Shown here in pieces: positions 27,960 to 37,694 of a stretch of 64,000 nt of DNA. How positions within the stretch are numbered: position 1 is the stretch's first letter; each line of letters begins with the position of its first letter. Source of the DNA: Alteromonas sp. C1M14 (GTDB lineage Bacteria > Pseudomonadota > Gammaproteobacteria > Enterobacterales > Alteromonadaceae); NCBI RefSeq assembly GCF_018860965.1, contig NZ_JAHKQF010000005.1:1-64000 (forward strand). Reading direction: 5' to 3'. Both the position numbers and the translations under genes were made by a program. The notes beneath the pieces are model-generated. The model searched no databases and had not been told where the DNA came from. It saw only the letters and a list, made by a program, of their open reading frames with translations.

Positions 27960-29959
27960 TACCATTCACTCCGGTTAGAAGGCGGTCCTTGACGTTTTCT
28001 TTGTTGGGCTTCCAATTGCATTTTTCGCTTCAACAAGAAAGCTGGATCGTCAGGGATTTTTTTCATCAGATTTTCTAAGCGTTGCATTTTTTCTTTTTCT
28101 TCATCCGTTAGTTCTGCCGGTTGGGCTTGCATAGCCTTGGTATTGGCGGATTGGTTTTCTTCATCTGTGGGCTCTGCCGAGGAAGAAGACGCTTCATCTT
28201 GACCGCCATTATCTTGTTCTGGTTCATCGGCTGGTTCTGGCCCAGCATCTGCGGCCTTGTCGTCATTGGGTTGAGACGACTCATTTTGATTACCTTGTGA
28301 CTGCTGATTGTTCTGGTCGCCATCGTTTGCGTCGCTTTGATCATTGCTTTGTTGATCATTGGGTTGACCATCTTGGTCATTGGACTGACCGTCATTGTCT
28401 TTGTTCTGATTCCCAGCATTGTCTTTTGATGAGTCCTGTTGCTCATCGTTTTGTTGCTGATCATCATTTTGTTGCTGGTCTTGGTCAGATTGTTGCTGTT
28501 GTTGCTGTTGTTGCTGCTGTTGCTCTTGCTGCTGCTTTAATTTTTCCACTACGTCTTTATTGGCTTTTGCATCAGCAAAATCTGGTTCTAATGCGAGGGC
28601 CTGGTCATATTGTTCGATGGCCTCGTCTAACTTACCTAGTTGTGCCAATGCATTGCCCTGATTGTAGCGAGCTTGGGCACCTTCCACTTCAGAAAAATCT
28701 TGTAACGCGGCTTCATAGTTACCTTCGTTATAGGCGGCAGCACCGCGCCAAGCGTGATCTTTAAATTGCTGGCTGGCGGTGGTGTAGTCCTCAGCCTGAT
28801 AGGCTTCTAAGCCTTGCTGGTCACTATTGAGGAAAGGTTTTTTATACCAGCTTACAACGTGAGGCGGCGTTTCCTCGCTGGTATTTTGTGCTGGGGTTTG
28901 AGCCATAACCGGGGTTGGCGTAGCCCAAATCCAAGGCAAAATAATAAAAACGGCAACTAGCCCACGGCGAAAGCTGTAGGCAGCAAAGGGGAGCAGTAAT
29001 AAAAGTAGCCAAGGGCCGAGTTCGTCCCACTGATCACCGTCGGTATTGCTTTTATCATCACTTTCCTTGGCCTCGGGATTTAGCCATTGATTATCAATCA
29101 ATTCATTGATGTCAGCATCATCGGCACTGATGGAGGCATAGTTTCCACCACTTCGCTGGGCGATATCTTTAAGTTGATCACTGCGCATTTTCGGAATAAC
29201 AATTTGTCCGAACCGATCTTTGAGCAATTCACCGTTGATTTGTCGGATAGGCGCACCTTGATCTGTGCCAACACCCAGAATATTTACATGATAGGGAAGG
29301 TCCCTTAGCAGGGTCGTGATATCGTTATTTTGATCCATGGAAATACCGTCCGTGATCCAGTAGATATCACCTTGCTGATAACCTGCGTTTTTCAGCAAGT
29401 CTGCAGCTTCAGATAAACCACGATAAGGATCGCTACCACTAACGGGCATGATTTCAGGGCTTAATCCCGGTAACAAAGCCACAAGGTTGGCGGCATCGGT
29501 GGTCAGCGGACTAATGGTAAAGGCATCACCGGCATACGCCACTAATCCCATCTCTCCTTCGTCGATGGCATGGATTAAATCGATGGCTTTGTATTTTGCT
29601 CGGGTTAAGCGGTCGGGAGTGATGTCAGTTGCACGCATGGACAACGACATATCAATCACCACCACATGGCCTTGTTGAACCTGAAACACCGGTTGTGGAA
29701 GGCGCTCCCACGTGGGGCCGGCTAACGCTATAACGGCCAAAGTCCAGCACCAGAATAGTAAGCCTAAAGGCGCTTGTTTCTTGGGTTTGTCTTCACCGGT
29801 AACCAGGTGCTGATATAAATGGGGGGCAATAACTTGCTGCCAGCCCGACTGTTTAGCGCGAAATTTCATCACCCCAAAAAATAGAATCAGTAACGGCACA
29901 ATAGCCAGTAACCAAAGTGGGCGTAGAAAGTGAAAATCGTGAATAGGCAGGGACATCAT
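27959..29959 (-). CDS. BatB/BatC-like VWA and TPR protein with Q-rich tail
   Basis: A 666-aa protein joining what are separate BatB and BatC proteins in some bacteria. There are N-terminal membrane helices (about 10-28 and 58-75), a von Willebrand A domain (about 85-290) with an intact MIDAS motif DMSLS, further helices (about 312-350), TPR repeats (about 395-475) and then about 130 residues composed mostly of Gln, Asn, Asp and Ser (about 476-605). The conserved end ELTDEEKEKMQRLENLMKKI follows. The start overlaps the batA stop (ATGATG). The Q-rich tail is extreme compared with the rest of the window. Confidence 0.88.
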   Translation of the reverse strand: MMSLPIHDFHFLRPLWLLAIVPLLILFFGVMKFRAKQSGWQQVIAPHLYQHLVTGEDKPKKQAPLGLLFWCWTLAVIALAGPTWERLPQPVFQVQQGHVVVIDMSLSMRATDITPDRLTRAKYKAIDLIHAIDEGEMGLVAYAGDAFTISPLTTDAANLVALLPGLSPEIMPVSGSDPYRGLSEAADLLKNAGYQQGDIYWITDGISMDQNNDITTLLRDLPYHVNILGVGTDQGAPIRQINGELLKDRFGQIVIPKMRSDQLKDIAQRSGGNYASISADDADINELIDNQWLNPEAKESDDKSNTDGDQWDELGPWLLLLLLPFAAYSFRRGLVAVFIILPWIWATPTPVMAQTPAQNTSEETPPHVVSWYKKPFLNSDQQGLEAYQAEDYTTASQQFKDHAWRGAAAYNEGNYEAALQDFSEVEGAQARYNQGNALAQLGKLDEAIEQYDQALALEPDFADAKANKDVVEKLKQQQEQQQQQQQQQQQSDQDQQQNDDQQQNDEQQDSSKDNAGNQNKDNDGQSNDQDGQPNDQQSNDQSDANDGDQNNQQSQGNQNESSQPNDDKAADAGPEPADEPEQDNGGQDEASSSSAEPTDEENQSANTKAMQAQPAELTDEEKEKMQRLENLMKKIPDDPAFLLKRKMQLEAQQRKRQGPPSNRSEW

Positions 29960-30972
29960 TTGTGTGTCTCCCTACGGCGGGATGAAAACAAAAACCATAA
30001 ACCGCGGGCGCTGTATGAGAGCGGTGGAATAATGCTTAGTAGCAGAGCGAGGGCCAAGGGGTAGTAAAATAACGCGGTACGTGGCCGCATTTTACGGGCT
30101 TCGCCTTCAATGGGTTCAAGTTCATCAAGGGTATGATAAATGGTGTTTAATTCTTCTGTATTTCGAGCTCGGAAGTATTGCCCACCTGTGGACTCGGCAA
30201 GATCCGTAAGCATATTTTCATCTAACTCCTGAGAAGGGTTGACCTGACGGCTGCCAAAAAAGCTCCTAACTAGCATTTTATCTGCACCTACACCAATGGT
30301 GTAAAGGGTAGCCCCACTCTCAACGGCTAATTCTTTGGCTTGTTGTGGCGTAATATTACCGGCGGTGTTTTGGCCGTCGGTCAGTAGAATCACCACATTA
30401 TTGGTTTCATCTCTTTGTTTGAATCGTTTCACTGCTAAACCAATTGCATCACCAATGGCTGTTTGTTCACCCACTAAGCCAATAACCGTTTCGTCAAGTA
30501 AACGAGCCACGGTTTCTCTATCGTAGGTTAGTGGTGCTTGCAGGTATGCGGTATCGGCAAACAAAATAAGCCCTAGTCGGTCTCCTACACGACGTGCGAT
30601 GAAATCATCGAGTACAGATTTAATCATGGTAAGACGGTTTACTTGTCGGCCATTAACGTCCATATCTTCAATTTTCATGCTGCCGGACAGATCCACCGCT
30701 AACATCATTTCACGGCCTTCATTAGGGATGCTAATGGGCTCTCCTAGCCATTGGGGACGAGCCGCAGCAGTGATAAGACACAACCAAGTGAGCAAGCCAG
30801 TATAAAACAAAAGGCGCGAGCGGCCGGCTTTGCCTGTTGGCAAGGCTTCGCCAGGCAAAAGTAAGGGCATGCGCAATGGCGCCGACTGGCTTCGTTCCCG
30901 TGGCGGTAGAATAAAAAACAGCAGTGGAAGAGGAAGGGCAAACCATACCCACCACCAAGCAAATTCAAACAT
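29956..30972 (-). CDS. BatA-like VWA domain membrane protein
   Basis: A 338-aa protein with two N-terminal membrane helices, a von Willebrand A domain (about 85-285) with metal-binding DLSGS and a C-terminal helix (about 308-328). It fits BatA of the aerotolerance operon. The domain should face the periplasm and bind partner proteins through a metal ion. It overlaps its neighbours on both sides (8 bp with the DUF4381 gene, 4 bp with the BatB/C gene). Confidence 0.9.
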   Translation of the reverse strand: MFEFAWWWVWFALPLPLLFFILPPRERSQSAPLRMPLLLPGEALPTGKAGRSRLLFYTGLLTWLCLITAAARPQWLGEPISIPNEGREMMLAVDLSGSMKIEDMDVNGRQVNRLTMIKSVLDDFIARRVGDRLGLILFADTAYLQAPLTYDRETVARLLDETVIGLVGEQTAIGDAIGLAVKRFKQRDETNNVVILLTDGQNTAGNITPQQAKELAVESGATLYTIGVGADKMLVRSFFGSRQVNPSQELDENMLTDLAESTGGQYFRARNTEELNTIYHTLDELEPIEGEARKMRPRTALFYYPLALALLLSIIPPLSYSARGLWFLFSSRRRETHK

Positions 30973-31492
30973 GACTTGATGTCTCCCTAACAGTGGAAGA
31001 AGGTCTAAACTGAGTGATACGGGCTTGTTTTACCCAAGTTAATGCCGCCTGTTGGTACTCTTCAAAGTTGTGATTATCCTCAGATGTTGGCTGATAAAGG
31101 GTGCTTTGTAATTGAGCCAGGGGGGCACCGATTTGGTTAGCGTATTTGTCTGCAACTTGGGCAATTAAATAAGCGTGCCATTTATCGCCAAAAAGGCCGG
31201 CGGTGTTGCTTTGGGGATCATAGTGCATACTCACCCGTTTAAGAATGCTGTTAAGGGTTCTTAGGGCATCAGGGCGTGCAGACGAAAGAGTACGAATTGC
31301 GTTTATTGCCTGTTTACGGGCAGCAGTAAAACGTCGATGACGATGCCATAAATAGAATCCCGCCAAGACAGTTAATAGCACCGCGACAATGATAACCCAC
31401 CAACCCCAAGCTAGGGGGAAACTGCTTACAGTTTCAGGTGTATGAATACCTTTTAATTGGGCTAAGGGGTTATTTTGCATGGGGTCGTTCAT
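30965..31492 (-). CDS. DUF4381 domain-containing membrane protein
   Basis: A 175-aa protein with a short N-terminal stretch, one membrane helix (WWVIIVAVLLTVLAGFYLW, about 31-49) and a cytoplasmic helical domain. It matches DUF4381, which occurs between DUF58 and BatA genes in this operon type. No activity is known. Its start shares bases with the DUF58 stop. Confidence 0.85.
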   Translation of the reverse strand: MNDPMQNNPLAQLKGIHTPETVSSFPLAWGWWVIIVAVLLTVLAGFYLWHRHRRFTAARKQAINAIRTLSSARPDALRTLNSILKRVSMHYDPQSNTAGLFGDKWHAYLIAQVADKYANQIGAPLAQLQSTLYQPTSEDNHNFEEYQQAALTWVKQARITQFRPSSTVRETSSHV

Positions 31493-32436
31493 TATAGGCG
31501 CCCCCGGAAATTATCAAATTGTTGTTCAAGGGGAAGACCCGCGGAAATGTCCGTCAAGTGAATACGTTTACTTTCAAATTGCTGATGTATCTGCTGGGTA
31601 ATGTGGCTGCGCCATTCACTGTAGCGGGTAGTTAGGGATTTATCGCCTAAAGGCCAGTTTTGCGTATTGACGCCATCGGTAACACTGACTTGCTGGGTCA
31701 CTGGCAAGTTAGGCAAGGCGCTTTCCATGGGATCCCATACACGAATGGCTTTCATCTCGCAGTGGCGAGCCAAGTGTGACAAATGCTGATCTGCACCGAC
31801 TCCCATATTAACAAAATCGGAAATTAAATAGACCAAGCTACCGGGACGAGCAATCCGGCGTAAACGCAAACAGGCTTCATCAAATGCACGGGTATCGACA
31901 TCAGTTATCTGTTGGATCTGTACTTTTCGTAATTCATGGCATAAAGAAAGCACGGCACGTTTTCGCGATAAGGGCTTACATTCTCGATGCATATTATCGT
32001 TAAAGATAACGGCACCAACTTTATCGCCACGTTGTGCTGCGCTCCAACTTAGTAGCGCGGCAATGTGGCTGGCTTGTACCGACTTGAGTAATAGTTGGGA
32101 GCCAAAATGCATGGATTTGCCCAGATCGCACAAAATAAAAACGGGCCGTTCTCGTTCTTCCCGATAAATTTTTGTGTGAGTCTTGCCGGTGCGCGCCGTT
32201 ACCCGCCAATCAATGGCCCGAATGTCGTCACCAGGTTGATAATGGCGGGCTTCATCAAATTCCATGCCTCGGCCTTTCTGACGGCTAAGGTATGCACCAG
32301 ACATTAATGCTCGAGGTGGCGTCTGCGGTGTTAAATTTAATCCTTTGGTTAAGGATTGATACCGCAGCAGCTCTGGCAGTGATAGCTCCACGCCATCACT
32401 TTTGAGTAAACTCAACGTAGAATGTTCAGGGTGCAT
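31492..32436 (-). CDS. DUF58 domain-containing protein
   Basis: A 314-aa cytosolic protein of the DUF58 family, related to von Willebrand A domains. The family segment DDIRAIDWRVTARTGKTHTK and the following DLGKSMHFGS (MIDAS-like, with Gly-Lys in place of the first Ser) are visible. DUF58 proteins accompany MoxR ATPases, which are thought to insert metals or remodel the VWA partners. It starts 4 bp after the MoxR stop. Confidence 0.9.
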   Translation of the reverse strand: MHPEHSTLSLLKSDGVELSLPELLRYQSLTKGLNLTPQTPPRALMSGAYLSRQKGRGMEFDEARHYQPGDDIRAIDWRVTARTGKTHTKIYREERERPVFILCDLGKSMHFGSQLLLKSVQASHIAALLSWSAAQRGDKVGAVIFNDNMHRECKPLSRKRAVLSLCHELRKVQIQQITDVDTRAFDEACLRLRRIARPGSLVYLISDFVNMGVGADQHLSHLARHCEMKAIRVWDPMESALPNLPVTQQVSVTDGVNTQNWPLGDKSLTTRYSEWRSHITQQIHQQFESKRIHLTDISAGLPLEQQFDNFRGRL

Positions 32437-32440
32437 AATA

Positions 32441-33397
32441 TTAAGGAACTGCTACTAGACTTACGATTTTATCTAGTACTTGATCGACTGTTACGCCTTC
32501 AGCTTCGGCTTCATAGGATAGAATAATGCGGTGTCTCAATACATTATGGACAACGGCTTGAATATCGTCGGGTCCTACAAAATCACGTCCGGCTAACCAA
32601 GCATGCGCCCGTGCACAACGGTCTAGGGCAATGGTTGCCCGAGGGCTGACGCCAAAATCTATCCACCCGGCCATCGACGGATCATAAGCTGCCGGATCAC
32701 GGGTGGCCATAATCAATTGCACCAGATAGGTTTCCAGCTCTGGTGCCATGTGTAACGACAACGCTCCTTTACGGGCAAGGAATATATCTTCTTGTGTAAG
32801 GGTCGGGGGCGTTTCAACTTGTTGTTTGAGATCTTCATTTCGAGTAAGTCGAAGAATGGATAATTCGGTTTCCGCTGTTGGATAATCAATGCTTACATGC
32901 ATTAAAAAACGGTCAAGTTGTGCTTCAGGCAACGGATATGTCCCTTCTTGCTCCAACGGATTTTGCGTTGCCATCACTAAAAATAGTGGTGACAGGGCGT
33001 AGGTTTTGTTACCCACGGTAATTTGCCGCTCTGCCATTGCTTCAAGCAAGGCGGATTGCACCTTTGCTGGTGCACGGTTAATTTCGTCGGCCAGTACGAG
33101 ATTATGAAAAAGCGGACCTTTTTGAAATACAAATTCACCGGTTTCAGGACGATAAATATCTGTACCGGTTAAATCTGCGGGTAATAAATCAGGGGTAAAT
33201 TGCACTCGATGAAAATCACCGTCAATCCCGTTGGCAAGGGCATTAATAGCTCGGGTTTTTGCCAACCCTGGAGGACCTTCCACTAACATGTGCCCGTCAG
33301 CGAGTAAGGCAATTAGCATACTTTGAGTAAGTGCTGTTTGGCCGATAATCTGTGAATCTAAATACGTTTGAAGTTGTCTAAACTGCGCTGCTGACAT
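32441..33397 (-). CDS. MoxR family AAA+ ATPase
   Basis: A 318-aa AAA+ ATPase with Walker A GPPGLAKT (about 41-48), Walker B VLADEINRAPAKVQSALLEA and sensor segment ATQNPLEQEGTYPLPEAQLD. MoxR proteins act as chaperones for VWA-domain complexes. It is first in the operon MoxR, DUF58, DUF4381, BatA, BatB/C, BatD, with gaps of 4 bp or less or overlaps throughout. Confidence 0.94.
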   Translation of the reverse strand: MSAAQFRQLQTYLDSQIIGQTALTQSMLIALLADGHMLVEGPPGLAKTRAINALANGIDGDFHRVQFTPDLLPADLTGTDIYRPETGEFVFQKGPLFHNLVLADEINRAPAKVQSALLEAMAERQITVGNKTYALSPLFLVMATQNPLEQEGTYPLPEAQLDRFLMHVSIDYPTAETELSILRLTRNEDLKQQVETPPTLTQEDIFLARKGALSLHMAPELETYLVQLIMATRDPAAYDPSMAGWIDFGVSPRATIALDRCARAHAWLAGRDFVGPDDIQAVVHNVLRHRIILSYEAEAEGVTVDQVLDKIVSLVAVP

Positions 33398-33841
33398 AGT
33401 GTTTTAATCCACTTTTTTGTTCTAAAAATGATAATTGTACTAACGGCAAATTCACTATTATGCCGATAAAACGATCTTAACCTTACGGAAACAGGTAACT
33501 AAGGTATATAAGACATTGTCAGATATAATAGGGGTTGGATTTTCAGCTTCAAGATGCTGCAGCTGTTTTATTATCCTCAAAATTAGACCATTCGCCGATG
33601 TTTCTGCGTTTCGGGACTGGCCGCTTGCCCTCTCTATCCATAATCTGACAGTGTCACAATCGAGTGCTATCTTGAGTGTTTGGTATCAGAAAGACAAGAT
33701 ATGTTCCAACGCATTGGTCGAGCTCGCTATTTTTCACGGTAAACGGTTAGTCCCGTTTATTTGCTATTTTGTTCATAGTTTGTAAAAATCAGTATCTTTA
33801 CAGGTCAGACCACTTTAGGTCTTCTATAATTCAGGTGCAAT
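33398..33841. other. Divergent intergenic region, Bat operon and fadIJ
   Basis: It contains the promoters of both operons and the FadR-like operator. A frame of 89 codons from a TTG at 33516 has no ribosome site and no recognisable product, so I do not call it. Nothing else stands out. Confidence 0.5.
33801..33816 (+). promoter_or_regulatory. FadR-like operator upstream of fadI
   Basis: The core GGTCAGACC (33803-33811) matches the E. coli FadR consensus core GGTCNGACC exactly, with flanks ACA and ACTT that fit the AACTGGTCNGACCAGTT dyad partly. It lies about 30 bp before the fadI start, where binding would block initiation. FadR releases its site on binding long-chain acyl-CoA, which suits a beta-oxidation operon. 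Confidence 0.65.
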
Positions 33842-35152
33842 ATGACAGCTATCCAATCAGTCACAACCCGTCAAGGTGACAGAATCGCCATCGTCGCGGG
33901 TTTACGTACACCTTTCGCTAAAATGGCGACCTACTTTCATGGCGTTCCCGCTGTGGATTTGGGAAAAATGGTGGTTAACGAACTTCTTATACGTCACGGC
34001 GTGCCCGCTAAAATGGTGGATCAGGTGGTGTATGGCCAAGTTGTACAGATGCCAGAAGCGCCCAATATTGCTAGAGAAATCGTACTTGGTACGGGCATGA
34101 ATGTGCATACTGATGCGTACAGTGTTTCTCGGGCCTGTGCCACCAGTTTCCAAAGTACGGTGAATATTGCTGAAAGCATGATGGCCGGCACAATCGAGGT
34201 GGGTATTGCCGGTGGTGCGGATTCTGCGTCTGTGTCACCGATTGGTGTGTCGAAAAAGATGGCTCGTGCGCTAGTCGATTTGCAAAAGGCAAAAACGGTG
34301 GGGCAGAAATGGGCCATCATCAAAAAACTCGGTGTTAAAGATTTAATGCCTGTACCGCCAGCCGTTGCTGAATATTCTACCGGAATTTCCATGGGCCAGA
34401 CCGCCGAACAAATGGCGAAAAGTCACGGTATCTCACGCCAAGCCCAAGACGAATTAGCGCATCGTTCTCATTCCTTAGCGGCAGCCAGTTGGAATGAAGG
34501 TAAGTTAGACGACGAAGTCATGACAACCTATGCGCCACCTTACAAAAGCGCCCTCGGCAAAGACAATAATGTGCGCTTTGATTCTACCTTAGCGGGATAC
34601 AGCAAATTACGCCCTGTGTTTGATAAGAAACACGGCTCGGTAACGGCGGCCAATGCGACTCCTCTTACCGATGGTGCCTCTGCTGTTTTGATGATGACAG
34701 AAAGTAAAGCCAAAGCACTAGGCTACAAGCCGTTAGGTTACTTACGTAGTTACGCTTTTTCTGCCATCGATGTTTGGGAAGATATGCTTATGGGGCCATC
34801 TTATGCTACCCCTATTGCCCTCGATAGAGCGGGCATGACATTAAATGATCTGACACTTATCGAGATGCATGAGGCCTTTGCCGCGCAAACCTTAGCTAAC
34901 ATCAAAATGTTTGCCAGTGATAAATTTGCGCAGGAAAAACTTGGCCGCCAAAAAGCCACCGGTGAAATCGATATGGATAAGTTTAACGTAATGGGAAGTT
35001 CAATTGCTTATGGGCATCCCTTTGCTGCTACCGGCACCCGCATGATCACGCAAATGTTAAACGAATTAAACCGCCGAGGCGGAGGAACTGGACTGGTGAC
35101 AGCATGTGCCGCGGGTGGATTAGGTGCTGCAATGATTGTGGAGACTGAATAA
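33842..35152 (+). CDS. fadI: Acetyl-CoA C-acyltransferase FadI (3-ketoacyl-CoA thiolase)
   Basis: A 436-aa thiolase, near-identical in layout to E. coli FadI (436 aa). It cleaves 3-ketoacyl-CoA to acetyl-CoA and a shortened acyl-CoA. Active-site elements are the nucleophilic Cys in SRACATSFQ, His in EMHEAFAAQ and in [10 protein letters not shown], and Cys in [10 protein letters not shown]. The ribosome site AGG precedes the ATG by 6 bases. It shares TAATG with fadJ, so the alpha and beta subunits of the complex are made together. Confidence 0.97.
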   Translation: MTAIQSVTTRQGDRIAIVAGLRTPFAKMATYFHGVPAVDLGKMVVNELLIRHGVPAKMVDQVVYGQVVQMPEAPNIAREIVLGTGMNVHTDAYSVSRACATSFQSTVNIAESMMAGTIEVGIAGGADSASVSPIGVSKKMARALVDLQKAKTVGQKWAIIKKLGVKDLMPVPPAVAEYSTGISMGQTAEQMAKSHGISRQAQDELAHRSHSLAAASWNEGKLDDEVMTTYAPPYKSALGKDNNVRFDSTLAGYSKLRPVFDKKHGSVTAANATPLTDGASAVLMMTESKAKALGYKPLGYLRSYAFSAIDVWEDMLMGPSYATPIALDRAGMTLNDLTLIEMHEAFAAQTLANIKMFASDKFAQEKLGRQKATGEIDMDKFNVMGSSIAYGHPFAATGTRMITQMLNELNRRGGGTGLVTACAAGGLGAAMIVETE

Positions 35153-37311
35153 TGAGCCAGCAAGAAAACCAACAAACAACAATGGGCGAACAAAAAGCCA
35201 GTGCTTTTACGTTGACCAAGCACGATGATGGCGTGGCCATTTTAACAATGGACGTACCTGGCGAAAGTATGAACACCCTTAAGGCTGAATTCGGCGACGA
35301 AATTTCTGCCATGCTCGACGATATTGAAAACGATAGCAGCATTAAAGGGGTTGTCCTTTGTAGTGGCAAATCATCTTCTTTTGTGGCCGGCGCCGACATT
35401 GGTATGTTAGCTGCCTGCGAAACTCAGGAAGATGCGCAAGCGTTAGCCAAAGGGGGCCAAGACATTTTCAATCGCATTGAGAATATGCGGGCCACCTTTG
35501 TGGCCGCGATCCACGGCCCAGCCTTAGGCGGCGGGTTAGAGCTGGCGCTCGCTTGTCATTATCGTGTGTGTTCGGATTCACCGAAAACCCAACTGGGCTT
35601 GCCTGAAGTGCAATTGGGAATTTTACCGGGCAGTGGCGGCACCCAACGTTTACCGCGTTTAGTTGGCGTGCAACAGGGCATGAAGATGATGTTGACCGGT
35701 GCCCCTGCAAGAGCGAAACAAGCTAAAAAATATGGCCTAGTCGATGATATGGTGCCCCAGAGTGTGCTGCTAAAAGTGGCCCAAGAGTTGGCGTTAAAGC
35801 GTAAACCCCAACGCCAAGCCCCGCAAAAGGGTGTCCTCAATAAAATGCTGGAGCAAAACAAGTACGGTCGTAATCTGATGTTTAAAAAAGCCAGAGAACA
35901 AACGTTGGCTAAAACAAAGGGAAACTACCCTGCACCGGCAATGATTATCGATGTGATAGAAACCGGCATGAATGAAGGTATGACCGCGGGTTTGGAGGCA
36001 GAAGCCGCCGCTTTTGGTCGCTTGGTGATGACGCCAGAATCGTATCAACTACGTCAGATTTTCTTTGCTACCACGCAAATGAAGAAAGAAAACGGGGTTG
36101 CTGATGTTGCGCCCAGTCGCGTTGCCAAAGTGGGCGTACTTGGTGGCGGGTTAATGGGGGGGGGTATTGCCTATGTGACAGCATCAAAAGCCGCCGTGCC
36201 TGTTCGTATTAAAGATGTGCGGGATGAGGGTATCGTTAATGCGATGAAATACAGTTACGATATTCTAAACAAGAAAGTTCGCAAAGGCTTCATGGCGAAA
36301 AGTGAGATGCAAAAACAAATGGCTATGCTCACAGGTAGCTTAGACTATCGGGGCTTCGCCGACACCGATATGGTTATCGAAGCGGTATTTGAAGACCTAG
36401 ACTTAAAGCAACAAATGGTCAGTGATGTGGAAACCAACACCCAACAAAGCACCATTTTTGCTTCTAATACCTCGTCGATTCCCATCGCACAAATCGCGGC
36501 TAAAGCGGCCCGTCCAGAAAATGTGATTGGTCTGCATTATTTCTCGCCGGTAGATAAAATGCCTCTGGCAGAAGTCATCGCCCATGACAAAACATCTGAT
36601 CACACCATTTCAACCACAGTAGAATTTGCCCGTAAACAGGGGAAAACGCCGGTGGTGGTAAAAGATGGCGCAGGGTTTTATGTCAATCGTATTTTAGCGC
36701 CGTACATGAATGAAGCGGCGTATCTACTGTTAGCCGGTGAGCCGGTGGATCATATCGATAAATCCCTCGTGAAGTTTGGTTTTCCGGTAGGTCCGGTGAA
36801 ATTACTCGATGAAGTGGGTATTGATGTCGGCACTAAAATTATGCCTTTCCTTATCGAACAGTTCGGCGCTCGTTTTGAGGCGCCTGAAGCCTTTGATAAG
36901 GTGCTAGCCGATGGCCGTAAAGGTAAGAAAAACGGTAAGGGCTTTTATCTTTATGAAGGTAAAAAGCCCGGTAAAGCGGTGGATGAAAGCATTTACCCCT
37001 TGCTGAATGTTACGCCTAATTCCACCTTAAACGAAAAAAGCGTGGCAGAACGTTGTGTGTTAATGATGCTCAATGAAGCTGCTCGGTGTCTCGATGAAGG
37101 TGTAATAAGAAGTGCGAGAGATGGTGATATCGGTGCTATATTTGGGATCGGCTTCCCGCCTTTCTTAGGTGGCCCTTTCCGCTATATGGATTCATTGGGA
37201 ATAGAGGCCCTTGTCAGCAAACTGACCCACTACGCAGAAACCATCGATGGGCGCTTTACGCCAGCTGATTGCTTAGTTGAGCGGGCAAAGGAAAATAAAA
37301 CGTTTTACTAG
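35152..37311 (+). CDS. fadJ: Fatty acid oxidation complex alpha subunit FadJ
   Basis: A 719-aa multifunctional enzyme (E. coli 714 aa). Residues about 15-200 form the enoyl-CoA hydratase domain with HGPALGGGLELALAC and GLPEVQLGILPGSGGTQRLP, giving the two catalytic Glu residues. Residues about 320-500 are the NAD-binding 3-hydroxyacyl-CoA dehydrogenase domain (GVLGGGLMGGGIAYV; catalytic His in GLHYFSPVDKMPLAEVI), and the rest its C-terminal domains. The NAD loop is encoded by a run of nine G's (36156-36164), a slippage-prone site. A strong terminator follows. Confidence 0.97.
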   Translation: MSQQENQQTTMGEQKASAFTLTKHDDGVAILTMDVPGESMNTLKAEFGDEISAMLDDIENDSSIKGVVLCSGKSSSFVAGADIGMLAACETQEDAQALAKGGQDIFNRIENMRATFVAAIHGPALGGGLELALACHYRVCSDSPKTQLGLPEVQLGILPGSGGTQRLPRLVGVQQGMKMMLTGAPARAKQAKKYGLVDDMVPQSVLLKVAQELALKRKPQRQAPQKGVLNKMLEQNKYGRNLMFKKAREQTLAKTKGNYPAPAMIIDVIETGMNEGMTAGLEAEAAAFGRLVMTPESYQLRQIFFATTQMKKENGVADVAPSRVAKVGVLGGGLMGGGIAYVTASKAAVPVRIKDVRDEGIVNAMKYSYDILNKKVRKGFMAKSEMQKQMAMLTGSLDYRGFADTDMVIEAVFEDLDLKQQMVSDVETNTQQSTIFASNTSSIPIAQIAAKAARPENVIGLHYFSPVDKMPLAEVIAHDKTSDHTISTTVEFARKQGKTPVVVKDGAGFYVNRILAPYMNEAAYLLLAGEPVDHIDKSLVKFGFPVGPVKLLDEVGIDVGTKIMPFLIEQFGARFEAPEAFDKVLADGRKGKKNGKGFYLYEGKKPGKAVDESIYPLLNVTPNSTLNEKSVAERCVLMMLNEAARCLDEGVIRSARDGDIGAIFGIGFPPFLGGPFRYMDSLGIEALVSKLTHYAETIDGRFTPADCLVERAKENKTFY

Positions 37312-37330
37312 TGTAAACAAAAAGTTAAAG

Positions 37331-37353
37331 CCGGGCTGTGCCCGGTTTTTTTT
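37331..37353 (+). terminator. Rho-independent terminator of fadIJ
   Basis: A GC-rich 6-bp stem (CCGGGC/GCCCGG) with a 3-base loop and a run of eight T's lies 20 bp after the fadJ stop. Confidence 0.9.
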
Positions 37354-37460
37354 GTCACTTTTATGGCAAATTACTGGTTTTTAGATTTCTAATGAGTAAA
37401 ATTCGCCCTTATTGTTCAACTATTAGTCAATCTATTGACGAATTGGAAGTAGGTAAATTT

Positions 37461-37667
37461 ATGGCATTCACGTTTTTCTTTTTACTGGTGTTCTTAAGCT
37501 GCGGATTGCTTTTTTATGTTGAAGCATTCAAAGCAGGCATGAACCCGAGAAAGTGGGCGCTAGGTGGGCTGGTGTTTGGTCCGATGCTATTTCCTTTATT
37601 TAATATGAAGCGCTACTTACTGTGGCGTCAAATCGCTGGATATGGCAGACCGGTATTCGGGGCTTGA
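37461..37667 (+). CDS. Small membrane protein, unknown function
   Basis: A 68-aa protein with one strong N-terminal helix (AFTFFFLLVFLSCGLLFYVE) and a second weaker hydrophobic stretch (ALGGLVFGPMLFPLF), separated by the basic GMNPRKW. The ATG at 37461 has AGG 7 bases upstream; the frame is open from 37338 through the fadJ terminator, which excludes the longer form. It ends just before a bidirectional terminator. It looks like a real short inner-membrane protein, but I do not recognise a family with a known role. Confidence 0.65.
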   Translation: MAFTFFFLLVFLSCGLLFYVEAFKAGMNPRKWALGGLVFGPMLFPLFNMKRYLLWRQIAGYGRPVFGA

Positions 37668-37694
37668 TGTGCGAAAAAATTAACGGCGAGAGAC

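Noticed and set aside
28260..28540. Repetitive DNA that could suggest a tandem-repeat array or CRISPR
   Set aside because: The repeats are in frame and encode Gln/Asn/Asp/Ser-rich protein; there are no uniform repeats and spacers.
33516..33785. Open frame of 89 codons upstream of fadI
   Set aside because: TTG start, no ribosome site, composition unlike protein and overlap with the expected promoter region.
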